From an uncultured Clostridia bacterium (lineage in GTDB: Bacteria > Bacillota > Clostridia > Lutisporales > Lutisporaceae), in contig CALGKJ010000105.1 in NCBI GenBank assembly GCA_937930535.1, positions 1 to 32,393 of the forward strand: a stretch of 32,393 bases of DNA. The letters run 5' to 3'. The position numbers were made by a program, and so were the translations under genes. Shown piece after piece: positions 10,201 through 16,159 of this stretch (position 1 is the first letter of the stretch; each line of letters starts with the position of its first letter). Under the pieces are notes generated by a model. The model saw only the letters and a list, made by a program, of their open reading frames with translations, did no database searches and was not told the origin of the DNA.

Positions 10201-13200
10201 AGAATTATATTGGTTAAATAAATTTTCAGCAGGCTCTAAAGCAGAAATACCTGTGCTTAATCTTCCGACAGACTATGAAAGACCAGCGTTACAAAGCTTT
10301 GAAGGAGAACAAATAAGCTTTAGTATGGACAGCGAACTGACAGAAAAGCTAAGGGCGGCAGCAAAAGAAACAGGTACAACCATGTACATGCTATTATTAA
10401 GTACATTCAATATATTACTTTCAAAATACAGCAGACAAGAGGATATAGTAGTAGGCTCGCCAATCGCAGGAAGACCCCATGCAGATTTGGATAACATTAT
10501 AGGAATGTTTGTAAATACACTGGCAATGAGAAGCTATCCAGAAGGTCAAAAGACTTACAGAGAGTTCTTAAATGAAGTAAAGAAAACATCATTGGAGGCA
10601 TACGACAATCAAGACTATCAGTTTGAAGAGCTGGTGGAGAGGCTAAATGTAACAAGAGATTTAAGCAGGAATCCATTATTTGATGTAATGTTTGCTATGC
10701 AGAACATGGAAATGGGAAGTGCTGTATTAAAAGGTATCAGCATAAAGCCCTATAAATCAGAGAACAAAATATCCAAGTTTGATATTACGTTTACAGCAGT
10801 AGAAGACAGGGAAAGCATCAGTATAAATATAGAATACTGCACAAAGCTTTTTAACGAAAATACTATAAAGCATATGTATGCTCATTTTGAAAATATAACA
10901 AAAAAAGCTGCTGAAAACTTAGATATGAAGCTAAGTGAAATAGAAATGCTGACGCAAGAGGAAAAGCATCAGATACTTACAGTATTCAATAATACAACAG
11001 CAGAGTATCCCAGGTATAAGACCATTCATGAACTGTTTGAAGAGCAAGTGGAGAAGACTCCTGATAACATAGCTGTAGTATTTGAGGATAAGCGGCTGAC
11101 TTACAGAGAACTAAACCGGAAATCCAATCGTATTGCAAGTATGCTGAAACGTCAGACACTGTGCGAAAGGGGAATTGAACCCGACAATATAGTCGGCATA
11201 ATAGCAGAAAAATCCTTAGAGATGATAGCAGGGATAATGGGTATATTAAAGTCAGGAGCGGCATATCTGCCAATAGACCCTGAATATCCAAAAGACAGGA
11301 TAGAGTATATGCTGAGGGACAGCGGTGCTAAGGTGCTGCTTACACAGAAGCACCTGAAAGATCATATAGCATATAACGGAGATATAATTATTCTGGACGA
11401 GACTTCCATGCATGAAGAAGAAAATAATAACCTGAATACTTGCAGCCGCCTAGAGGAAATGGAATATGACGGTGATTTAATAAATGCTAATAATTTAGCC
11501 AATGCTGATAATTTAGCCAATGCTGATAATTTAGCATACATAATCTATACATCAGGTACAATGGGAGAACCAAAGGGGGTAGCGGTAGAACATAGAAATG
11601 TAGTAAATTTAGTTTTCTCGCTGAATAAGCTTTATGGAATATGTGAAGCTGATAGAATATTACAATTTTCATCCATATGCTTCGATGCTTCGGTTGAGCA
11701 GATTTTTATTGCTGTTCTAAGTGGAGCAGCACTGGTGCTGATTAATAAGGAAAGCTTGCTGAATGCAGATAAGTTTGAACAATATATAATAAAACATAAA
11801 ATAACACATTTAGATGCCGTACCGGAATTTTTAAATAACACTTTATGCAAAAACAGCTATACACTAAAACGCATAGTTTCTGGTGGAGATATATGTCCAG
11901 TAAGCTTGGCTCAAAAATGGTATAAGCACTGTGAGTTTTTTAATGTATACGGACCTACAGAGGCTACAGTTACCAGTACAGTATCTAGGATTGAGGCTGT
12001 AAATAGAAGCATCCAAATAGGAAAGCCTATTGCAAATACCAGAATATATATATTAGACAAGTATAATAAGCTCCAGCCCCCAGGGATAGCAGGAGAGCTA
12101 TGCATAGCAGGAGACGGCTTAGCCAGAGGCTATTTAAACAGACCACAGCTTACTACAGAGAGGTTTGCGGACAACCCCATGGAAGCTGGCACGAAGATGT
12201 ACCGTACGGGAGATTTGGCAAGATGGCTGCCCGATGGTAATATAGAATTCTTAGGAAGAATAGACAATCAAGTAAAAATAAGAGGCTACAGAATAGAGCT
12301 GGGTGAGATAGAAAGTAAGCTGTTAAGCTGTGAAGGAGTAAGAGAAGCTGTAGTAACAGCAAATGGAGAGGTTAACGGAGGCAAATACCTATGTGCCTAC
12401 ATAGTATCAGAAAAGGAAATAGCTTCGGAGGCTTTAAGAGCATATTTATCCAAAGCTCTGCCGGACTATATGATTCCCTCATATTTTATTCAACTTGAAA
12501 GGCTGCCCCTGACACCCAGCGGAAAAATAGATAGAAAGGCACTATCTGAAACACAGTTCAGTAAATTAACCAAAACAGAATATAAAGCACCAAGAAATAA
12601 CATTGAGAAAAAGCTGACAGAGATATGGAGAAATGTTTTGGGCGTAGAGAAAATTGGAATAAACGATAACTTCTTTGAGCTGGGAGGTCATTCAATTAAG
12701 ATAGTTGGTATGATAGCCAAAATACAAAAAGAGCTTGGTATAGAAATATCCTTTAAGGATATATATAGTAATCCTGAAATAAAGGGACTGGCGGAATATA
12801 TAATCAGCAGTAAATATACATCAGCTGTCAGTGCTGATTCAGTATATCTATTGAATAATAAGAATACAAAAAATGTATTCGCATTTCCTCCGGGTATAGG
12901 CTATGGTATTTCATATGCAGAAATATCAAAGCTAATAAGCTCACATTCATTCTATGCCTTCGATTTTATTGAGGATGAAGACAGAATAAGCATATATATA
13001 AAGCTAATTACCAGTATTCAAAATAAAGGTCCCTTTGTTTTGCTGGGATATTCCCTTGGAGGAAACCTTGCATATGACGTTGCTGTGCAGCTGGCAAGGT
13101 GCGGCTATGAGGTATCTGATCTGATAGTTCTTGATTCTATATTTAAAACATCTGATAATACTTCATTGCTGGCAGAGGATGATGAGGTGGAGGAAAAGGA

Positions 13201-13546
13201 AAATCTTAAAGCTGCACTTTCTAGTCTTAATCAGAAAGGCTTTATGATTGAAACCTTCGATATTGACTTCATAAGTAATAAAGTGAAGCAAAAAAGAAAA
13301 TTGTATCTGGATTATATGGAAAAGCTGGATTATTATGAGGAAAAGATTAATGCAAATATACATTTTCTTCTTGCGGACTCAGAAGCCCCAAAGGATAGAA
13401 TTGAAGCTAATATAGCCAATTGGGAAAAAGGCACCCTAGGACATTTATCAGTATACAAATGTGCTGGCAGTCACAGACATATGCTATATGACGAATATCT
13501 GACTTATAATGTAGCTCTGATTAACAGTATTTTAGCCAAGCTTTAA
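4289..13546 (+). CDS. NRPS with embedded FkbH domain, A-PCP-C-FkbH-PCP-C-A(Lys-like)-PCP-TE
   Basis: A giant assembly-line protein of about 3085 residues. Domains are: A1 (1-525), PCP1 (528-600, Ser codon 5966), C (612-1054), FkbH region (1068-1610), PCP2 (1703-1776, Ser codon 9503), C (1790-2229), A2 (2244-2753), PCP3 (2767-2837, Ser codon 12692) and type I TE (2857-3085). The FkbH region has an N-terminal part, the HAD motif DCDNTLW (8099 on) and a GNAT-like end with LLSCRVLGR. In family members such domains take a glyceryl unit from 1,3-bisphosphoglycerate, dephosphorylate it and pass it to a carrier protein. A1 reads about D-A-V-H-V-G-L-Y-N-K and matches no code I know; its A5 region is YGQSE instead of YGPTE. 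A2 reads about D-A-E-D-V-G-V-V-T-K, where Glu239 and Asp278 point to a basic residue such as Lys. The TE has GYSLGG (Ser codon 13052) and a late GSHRH, so this protein releases the chain. It starts with A because its C domain ends the previous gene. Confidence 0.93.
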   Translation: MLIKAFEQQVCNYPDNVAVKTASCEITYNMLNKNANCIARHILSQVKEDNAVSYKQAHDSNRIIHTVGRAVLLFEHGVDMVIGTIAAIKAGITYVPFDPSYPEQRLINMLKNCEASLIITNSQNLELAVRLSKHGIIEAGILNIDGCENNFSGENIEHYIDENSLAYILYTSGSTGEPKGVMQTYKNVEHFIKNYIKDMCITSVDKMTLFSYFSHDAAIVDIYSALLSGAALYPLNIREQIDINDLNQWLISNEITVWHSVPTLYRYYINTLDSKDNYPDLRYIVLGGESVLAHDIAMFKKHFKNTTLVNLYGQSESSYNSSLHISPSEDIKSLTLGSTIEEMEIYVVDEEGEEVEPLRTGEILIASPYISLGYWKDKERTKSVFGYDPDLGGLYWTRDLGRLMGDGSIEFIGRKDYQVKIRGYRVELGEIESKLLAHEAVKEAAVIANEDSEGNKLLCAYISWEDENVTSEQLRSYLAEELPDYMLPAHFICMDKLPLTPNGKLDRKALPKPSEAMNTSKEYEAPRNSMEQGLAEIWQEVLGVKQVSINDNFFELGGHSLKAINVAARIHKLLNVEVSLKHIFGKPTIKEIAEFIGSAEKNIYSSIEPAPQKEYYEMSSAQKRMYILNQLDKESTNYNITGALLIEGELEPHKVNEAFAKLIDRHEALRTSFHIVEEAFVQKVHEKTKLEIEYMKAENEEQAEEKIKGFIRPFDLSKTPLLRVGLIALSGNTEVRLHGEVQSYILIYDMHHIISDGASMIILIKEFSKLYQDFELPVLKVQYKDYAEWLKKPEQVKKLEQQQKYWDNILANEIEALDMPLDYPRRNWQTFEGDTVDFKLKGKTVYKLQELAKLENTTLNTLLLSLYSILLSKYTQQKDIIVGSTTANRPYSDLQNCVGVFINFLPIRSNVNPDTRLIEYIRNYTKLLQEVYDNQEYPFDRMVQSLGSRIQNNRNPIFDTMLIFHNEIDLEEDISIDNLSISQYKLDKKTSTLDLKLDIFLNDKNEISGAIEYNTDLYKKESMLDLARHFETLISKALADLEANIADIEVFSQEEKACIDRKRELKNGIRHGENLVVAATFTPEPIEEYLKWWYSSFGEEIQISFAPYNQVFQELLDPNSITSKNRGTNLIMVRFEDWIREVGGSERDKCDLISRNYQRLLDIIKNKDKKGSYIAAVFPVAAHLELSEEVKSYIEKLNAQWRDEIKKMDCISLLDFTDTAELYGIKEIFSTVKDRVGHMPFSDEYYAAIGAITARKLHAIKNNPFKVIAVDCDNTLWKGAAGEEGALGVAVEEPYIELQKLLIEKYNQGMLIVLCSKNNEKDVWEVFDKNPDMLLKKEHLAGWKINWESKSINIRALAKELNLGIDSFIFIDDSPKECYEMMVNNPQVLTLQLPEEPEQIPVYVKHVWAFDRERLTQEDKSRTRLYQIEQQRKEIQKESVTLEDFLKELELKIYINEIAKEEIPRAAQLTQRTNQFNLSTIRRTEEQIENIVQDPDIKCWTIQVEDRFGDYGLTGLIIMEEKDNDAHLDTFLLSCRVLGRQVEDAVIAELGKYCRAKGIARIKADFYPTEKNQPFEEYISRNKWQLIKESEKCKSYEIWVQDINTLSSCIECCLGKQKPKYKDEASKDLDDSGFIREAAIAVEAHILAKKDRYVEPQWNVNIYNEEKLLHKSYLLPLQYHTGKLLLSIPFSQHKYKSNSKVYEAPSNSTEERLVDLWKEVLRIDEVGVNDSFFELGGHSLKAASLAAKLHKVFNVEMSLKEIFASPTIKGMAEYIGNSKQSIYSAIQIVKEKEYYDSSPAQKRIYTLQQLDKEGTSYNMPGILEIEGALDVESARLSFEALIRRHEALRTSFEILEEGLVQKVHKEVEFKVEQYKVKEDKEIEVIVKGFIKPFDLSKAPLLRVGIIEVNSDSYILMYDMHHIISDGTSMGILIKEFAKLYSGDKLTPLRIQYKDYAVWQNELFRSDKLKAQELYWLNKFSAGSKAEIPVLNLPTDYERPALQSFEGEQISFSMDSELTEKLRAAAKETGTTMYMLLLSTFNILLSKYSRQEDIVVGSPIAGRPHADLDNIIGMFVNTLAMRSYPEGQKTYREFLNEVKKTSLEAYDNQDYQFEELVERLNVTRDLSRNPLFDVMFAMQNMEMGSAVLKGISIKPYKSENKISKFDITFTAVEDRESISINIEYCTKLFNENTIKHMYAHFENITKKAAENLDMKLSEIEMLTQEEKHQILTVFNNTTAEYPRYKTIHELFEEQVEKTPDNIAVVFEDKRLTYRELNRKSNRIASMLKRQTLCERGIEPDNIVGIIAEKSLEMIAGIMGILKSGAAYLPIDPEYPKDRIEYMLRDSGAKVLLTQKHLKDHIAYNGDIIILDETSMHEEENNNLNTCSRLEEMEYDGDLINANNLANADNLANADNLAYIIYTSGTMGEPKGVAVEHRNVVNLVFSLNKLYGICEADRILQFSSICFDASVEQIFIAVLSGAALVLINKESLLNADKFEQYIIKHKITHLDAVPEFLNNTLCKNSYTLKRIVSGGDICPVSLAQKWYKHCEFFNVYGPTEATVTSTVSRIEAVNRSIQIGKPIANTRIYILDKYNKLQPPGIAGELCIAGDGLARGYLNRPQLTTERFADNPMEAGTKMYRTGDLARWLPDGNIEFLGRIDNQVKIRGYRIELGEIESKLLSCEGVREAVVTANGEVNGGKYLCAYIVSEKEIASEALRAYLSKALPDYMIPSYFIQLERLPLTPSGKIDRKALSETQFSKLTKTEYKAPRNNIEKKLTEIWRNVLGVEKIGINDNFFELGGHSIKIVGMIAKIQKELGIEISFKDIYSNPEIKGLAEYIISSKYTSAVSADSVYLLNNKNTKNVFAFPPGIGYGISYAEISKLISSHSFYAFDFIEDEDRISIYIKLITSIQNKGPFVLLGYSLGGNLAYDVAVQLARCGYEVSDLIVLDSIFKTSDNTSLLAEDDEVEEKENLKAALSSLNQKGFMIETFDIDFISNKVKQKRKLYLDYMEKLDYYEEKINANIHFLLADSEAPKDRIEANIANWEKGTLGHLSVYKCAGSHRHMLYDEYLTYNVALINSILAKL
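11483..11536 (+). repeat. Three tandem 18-bp repeats inside the A2 domain
   Basis: Three head-to-tail copies of AATGCTGATAATTTAGCC lie at 11483-11500, 11501-11518 and 11519-11536. The first copy differs by one base (A for G), and the last ends in A instead of C. They encode NANNLA-NADNLA-NADNLA immediately before the A3 core motif (YIIYTSGT). Each unit is a multiple of three, so copy-number change keeps the frame and only alters the length of a surface linker. Replication slippage is the likely origin. Confidence 0.9.
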
Positions 13547-13638
13547 ATGTGCATAAAAGAATTATAGCAAAGAAATATAATAATATTAGTTTTGTTCATT
13601 AGACCCAAATCGAGAGTGTCGCAAAGCTACATTAAGTA

Positions 13639-13657
13639 GGGAGTGACATTCCCTTTT
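13639..13657 (+). terminator. Short terminator-like hairpin after the TE gene
   Basis: GGGAGT pairs with ATTCCC over 6 bp (one G-T wobble) with a three-base loop, followed directly by TTTT. It lies 92 bases after the NRPS stop codon. The T-tract is short. Confidence 0.4.
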
Positions 13658-13673
13658 CTCAAATTAAATTGAA

Positions 13674-13727
13674 AAATCAGTGAGCTTCTAGCTTTTTAGC
13701 TTTAATTCTCACTGATTTCTTATTTTG
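13674..13727 (+). terminator. Rho-independent terminator candidate
   Basis: An 11-bp perfect stem, AAATCAGTGAG (13674-13684) with CTCACTGATTT (13708-13718), is followed by a T-rich tail (TTTCTTATTTT). The loop is 23 bases and may fold further through repeated AGCT. It is the strongest candidate for ending the NRPS transcript, although the stem is AT-rich. Confidence 0.55.
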
Positions 13728-13741
13728 GGTACACTTTAATA

Positions 13742-13780
13742 AGCCTAAGGACTCTTTTGCGAATTTCTAGGCTGTTTTTA
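13742..13780 (+). terminator. Weak terminator-like hairpin
   Basis: AGCCTA (13742-13747) pairs with TAGGCT (13768-13773) around a 20-base loop and is followed by GTTTTTA. The stem is short and the loop large, so the call is weak on its own. It is notable as the third hairpin plus T-run in a row. Confidence 0.3.
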
Positions 13781-13837
13781 ACTCATGTAGGTGCTTACCG
13801 CACCGTTCATTCTGGATTTTTGATGTTAATATATAGA

Positions 13838-13894
13838 CATGGACACAAAATTAGGTTGTGCGTGCAATAAAAATAGGGGAAGGATGTGTCCATG
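13838..13894. repeat. 10-bp perfect inverted repeat
   Basis: CATGGACACA (13838-13847) and TGTGTCCATG (13885-13894) are exact reverse complements separated by 37 bases. No transposase gene or target duplication is visible. It could be a relic of mobile DNA or a regulator site; its role is unknown. Confidence 0.5.
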
Positions 13895-13990
13895 GATGGT
13901 AGAAGGAAAAATATATATAAATGAAAGCATCTCTATATCATGTTTTTCAAGTCTTACAAGCAATCTGTATGCTGCATTTTTTTCGGCTTG

Positions 13991-14029
13991 CCTGCATTTT
14001 CAGACACTGAAAAAGCAGGTTTTGTTTAC
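13991..14029 (+). terminator. Strong terminator-like hairpin in the intergenic region
   Basis: CCTGCATTTTCAG (13991-14003) pairs with CTGAAAAAGCAGG (14007-14019), giving 13 positions with one mismatch and a three-base loop, followed by TTTTGTTT. It lies about 130 bases before the consensus promoter, so it would insulate the second operon from upstream transcription. It could also end a short unrecognised transcript. Confidence 0.6.
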
Positions 14030-14116
14030 GTTTACTAAAATAGTTTAATATAAAAAAAGTATTTAACTACTAATAGTGAGTCAATATAAATTTTTTATAG
14101 CAAAATATGCTTTTGT

Positions 14117-14137
14117 ACGATGATTACAAATGATCGT
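14117..14137. promoter_or_regulatory. Imperfect palindrome upstream of the promoter, possible operator
   Basis: ACGATGATTACAAATGATCGT is a 21-base dyad in which eight of nine arm positions pair around a three-base centre. It ends 12 bases before the -35 hexamer. A related direct repeat, GTACGATGAT (14115) and GTACGATAAT (14162), recurs inside the promoter spacer. The position fits a transcription-factor site; the regulator is unknown and no regulator gene is in the window. Confidence 0.4.
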
Positions 14138-14149
14138 GTTAAACCAAAA

Positions 14150-14178
14150 TTGACACTAAAAGTACGATAATATATAAT
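14150..14178 (+). promoter_or_regulatory. Consensus SigA-type promoter for the second operon
   Basis: TTGACA (14150-14155) and TATAAT (14173-14178) are both perfect consensus hexamers with the optimal 17-base spacing. Transcription would start near 14185. The next gene on this strand is the FkbH gene at 14810, so the leader would be about 620 bases. Chance occurrence of both perfect boxes with ideal spacing is unlikely even in AT-rich DNA. Confidence 0.75.
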
Positions 14179-14228
14179 GTAAAGTATAAATTAGCTATAC
14201 AAGGCGTTGCCAAGATGTCGTATTATTA

Positions 14229-14242
14229 AAATACTAGTATTT
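14229..14242. promoter_or_regulatory. 14-bp perfect palindrome in the leader
   Basis: AAATACTAGTATTT is a perfect 14-bp palindrome about 45 bases after the predicted transcription start. It could be a roadblock operator, but AT-rich palindromes of this size can also arise by chance. Confidence 0.25.
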
Positions 14243-14386
14243 AATTACTGACATAGTTAAACTTGAAATATAGTAAAATGGCAACTGTGACAAATATAAA
14301 TTACGGATTATATAGGGAATAATGTGCCGATTTGTAGTTGTGCAATAGCGGTTTTATGGTACTCAAATATATAAAAAAAGAATCTC

Positions 14387-14763
14387 TCACTTCTCATTTG
14401 TAAGAGCATCTAACATTTTCTTCACATTTGTGCTAGGTATCGCTGGATGTTTAAATATAGCCTTGTGTATATCGGAAAATTAAATACGCATCTTTTGAAT
14501 GTTAATCTTAAATTTCTATTTTTAAATATTTATTTGGATAAGCTAACCGAACTAGGAAGCTGCCTGATTTATCAGCAGCTGTATTCAATACATAAACTAA
14601 AAGAAGTCAAATCACTACTTTTTAAGACAATTCCCCATCTAAATGCGGGCAATAAATCTAACTCAAAGGCGTGTAACTTGTCAAAGTAAGAAAATTCACT
14701 AAGTAATAATTCATAAATATTCGAAAGATTGAAATTGTAGGCAGAAGTATGGGTAGTTTTAGG
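14387..14763 (-). pseudogene. Possible decayed minus-strand gene, family unknown
   Basis: Reading the minus strand gives several protein-like segments in shifting frames. One covers 14572-14763, without an ATG and including FDKLHAFELDLLPAFRWG. A short one reads SGSFLVRLAYPNKYLKIE. One ends at 14387 with IHKAIFKHPAIPSTNVKKM and LDALTNEK before a TGA. The segments are in order but broken by stops and frame changes, as expected of a relic. I do not recognise the family, and AT-rich non-coding DNA can look protein-like, so confidence is low. Confidence 0.2.
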
Positions 14764-14809
14764 CTATGCTGAACGTTAGTAATATAAATAAATGGGGTGA
14801 TATTTAATA

Positions 14810-15838
14810 ATGGAAAAGGAGTTTAAGTGTATTGTATGGGACTTGGATAATACTTTATGGGATGGTACACTTTTAGAAAATGACAACTTAGAACTAAAAG
14901 AAGGAATAAGAGAAATTATTATTGAGTTGGATTCAAGAGGCATTTTACATTCTATTGCAAGTAAAAATAGTTACGAAGATGCCATGAAAAAACTTAAAGA
15001 GTTAAATATTGAACAGTATTTTGTATATCCGCAAATTACATGGGATGCAAAGTCCTATGGGATAGCAGAAATTCAAAAAGAATTAAACATAGCTATGGAT
15101 ACAATTATTTTCATAGATGATCAACCATTTGAATTAGAAGAAGTGAAAAGTGTTCATCCGGATGTTACTTGTATTAATGCCTGTGAATACATAAATCTTT
15201 TCGTACATCCAAGATTAAACCCAAGATTTATAACTGAAGATTCAAGGCGTAGGCGACTGATGTATATGGAAGATATAAAAAGAAAAGAAGCCGAAAGCTG
15301 TTATCGCGGTCCACAAGAAAAATTTCTTGCCTCTTTAGATATGAAATTTATAATTAGTGAAGCCAAGGAAGAAGACTTAAAAAGAGCAGAGGAATTAACT
15401 ATAAGAACTAACCAGTTAAATTCAACAGGAAAGACCTATAGCTATGAAGAACTAGAGGCTTTTCGTAAATCTCAAGAACATAAAATATACGTTTGTGAAC
15501 TGACTGATAAATACGGTTCCTATGGCAAGATTGGACTTGCATTAGTAGAAACAAGAGAGGAAAGTTGGCTTTTAAAACTTCTGCTGATGTCCTGCCGGGT
15601 TATGAGTAGAGGTGTTGGAACTATTTTACTTTCATATATTATGAAGCAAGCAAAACAGGAAGGAAAAAAGCTTTTGGCAGATTTTAGATTGACTGGAAGA
15701 AACAAAATGATGCATGTAACTTATGTGTTTGCCAATTTTAAAGAGATATCTAATGATGGTGAAGGAAATATTGTTTTTGAAAATAATTTATCTATGATAC
15801 AAGACTTTCCACAGTACATTGATGTTCAGATATGTTAG
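14810..15838 (+). CDS. FkbH-like glyceryl transferase/phosphatase (HAD subfamily IIIC)
   Basis: A 342-residue protein of the FkbH family. Such enzymes take the D-glyceryl group from 1,3-bisphosphoglycerate, remove the phosphate and load glyceryl onto an acyl carrier protein. This is the first step toward hydroxymalonyl-ACP or methoxymalonyl-ACP. The HAD nucleophile motif DLDNTLWDG is at residues 11-19, the later acidic motif is FIDDQP, and the C-terminal GNAT-like part contains RTNQLNSTG and LMSCRVMSRG with the Cys shared by the family. It lacks the extra N-terminal region seen in the FkbH domain of the upstream NRPS. GGGGTGAT precedes the ATG. The next gene, 27 bases on, is its likely ACP partner, and it is the first gene after the consensus promoter. 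Confidence 0.9.
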   Translation: MEKEFKCIVWDLDNTLWDGTLLENDNLELKEGIREIIIELDSRGILHSIASKNSYEDAMKKLKELNIEQYFVYPQITWDAKSYGIAEIQKELNIAMDTIIFIDDQPFELEEVKSVHPDVTCINACEYINLFVHPRLNPRFITEDSRRRRLMYMEDIKRKEAESCYRGPQEKFLASLDMKFIISEAKEEDLKRAEELTIRTNQLNSTGKTYSYEELEAFRKSQEHKIYVCELTDKYGSYGKIGLALVETREESWLLKLLLMSCRVMSRGVGTILLSYIMKQAKQEGKKLLADFRLTGRNKMMHVTYVFANFKEISNDGEGNIVFENNLSMIQDFPQYIDVQIC

Positions 15839-15865
15839 GAAAAAATATAAAAAGGAGAAATCAAT

Positions 15866-16108
15866 ATGAAAATAAAAGAGACTATACTAGAGTTTATCAA
15901 AGCGAATCTTATTATATCCCAAAATGAAGAAATGCTATCTGATAATGATAATATTTTTGAGTTGGGTTTTGTAAATTCGCTTTTTGCTATGAAGCTATTA
16001 AATTATTTAGAAAGTGAATTTAAGATTGTGGTGGAACCAGAAGATATGGATATTTCAAATTTTAGTACTTTAACAAATATTGAGGCATTTGTAAAAAACA
16101 AGTTATAG
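15866..16108 (+). CDS. Acyl carrier protein, probable acceptor of glyceryl
   Basis: An 80-residue free-standing ACP. The phosphopantetheine site is ELGFVNSLFAMKL, with the modified Ser at codon 15977. The canonical DSL is replaced by NSL, as in the second ACP of this cassette, and both continue with a shared acidic stretch (MDIS or DMS followed by F-S). AAGGAGA sits at good distance before ATG. Placement directly after the FkbH gene suggests it carries glyceryl and its oxidised form hydroxymalonyl. That assignment is inferred from gene order; the two ACPs could be swapped or interchangeable. Confidence 0.88.
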   Translation: MKIKETILEFIKANLIISQNEEMLSDNDNIFELGFVNSLFAMKLLNYLESEFKIVVEPEDMDISNFSTLTNIEAFVKNKL

Positions 16109-16140
16109 CAAAGACTAAAACTATTTATTATCTAATTAGT

Positions 16141-16159
16141 AAAGGGGGTTTTTCCAATA
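16141..16159 (+). promoter_or_regulatory. Ribosome site pointing to an ATA start for the acyltransferase
   Basis: AAAGGGGG (16141-16148) is the only good Shine-Dalgarno site here and matches those of neighbouring genes. The first in-frame ATG (16175) is 26 bases away, too far. An in-frame ATA at 16157 lies at 8-base spacing. There is no ATG, GTG or TTG between the upstream stop (16133) and 16175. Confidence 0.45.

Larger units (their letters stand above)
13547..14809. other. Long intergenic region between the two operons
   Basis: This stretch of about 1.26 kb holds no gene I can defend. It contains a series of hairpins followed by T residues (13639-14029), a 10-bp inverted repeat (13838-13894), a consensus promoter with an upstream palindrome (14117-14178), and a leader of about 620 bases before the FkbH gene. 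Two small plus-strand open frames (13839-14048 and 14447-14689) lack convincing ribosome sites and recognisable motifs. The minus strand of 14387-14763 reads like fragments of a decayed gene. Confidence 0.6.

Noticed and set aside
4289-13546. Epimerisation or methyltransferase domains in the NRPS
   Set aside because: Every HHxxxDG domain reads as a condensation domain by its flanking motifs and position before an A or FkbH domain; no N-methyltransferase insertion is seen between A and PCP.
13597-13770. Possible insertion-sequence ends (GTGTCGCAAAG near 13616 against CTTTTGCGA near 13754)
   Set aside because: The match is short and imperfect, there is no transposase gene and no target duplication. 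Insufficient for a mobile element call.
13839-14048. 69-codon open frame on the + strand with a Cys-rich start
   Set aside because: It has no ribosome site before the ATG, no recognisable motif, and its 3' part overlaps a strong terminator-like hairpin. Best read as non-coding.
14447-14689. 80-codon open frame on the + strand in the leader
   Set aside because: Only a weak AGG before the ATG, composition dominated by AT-rich codons, no known motif. The opposite strand looks more protein-like. Not called as a gene.
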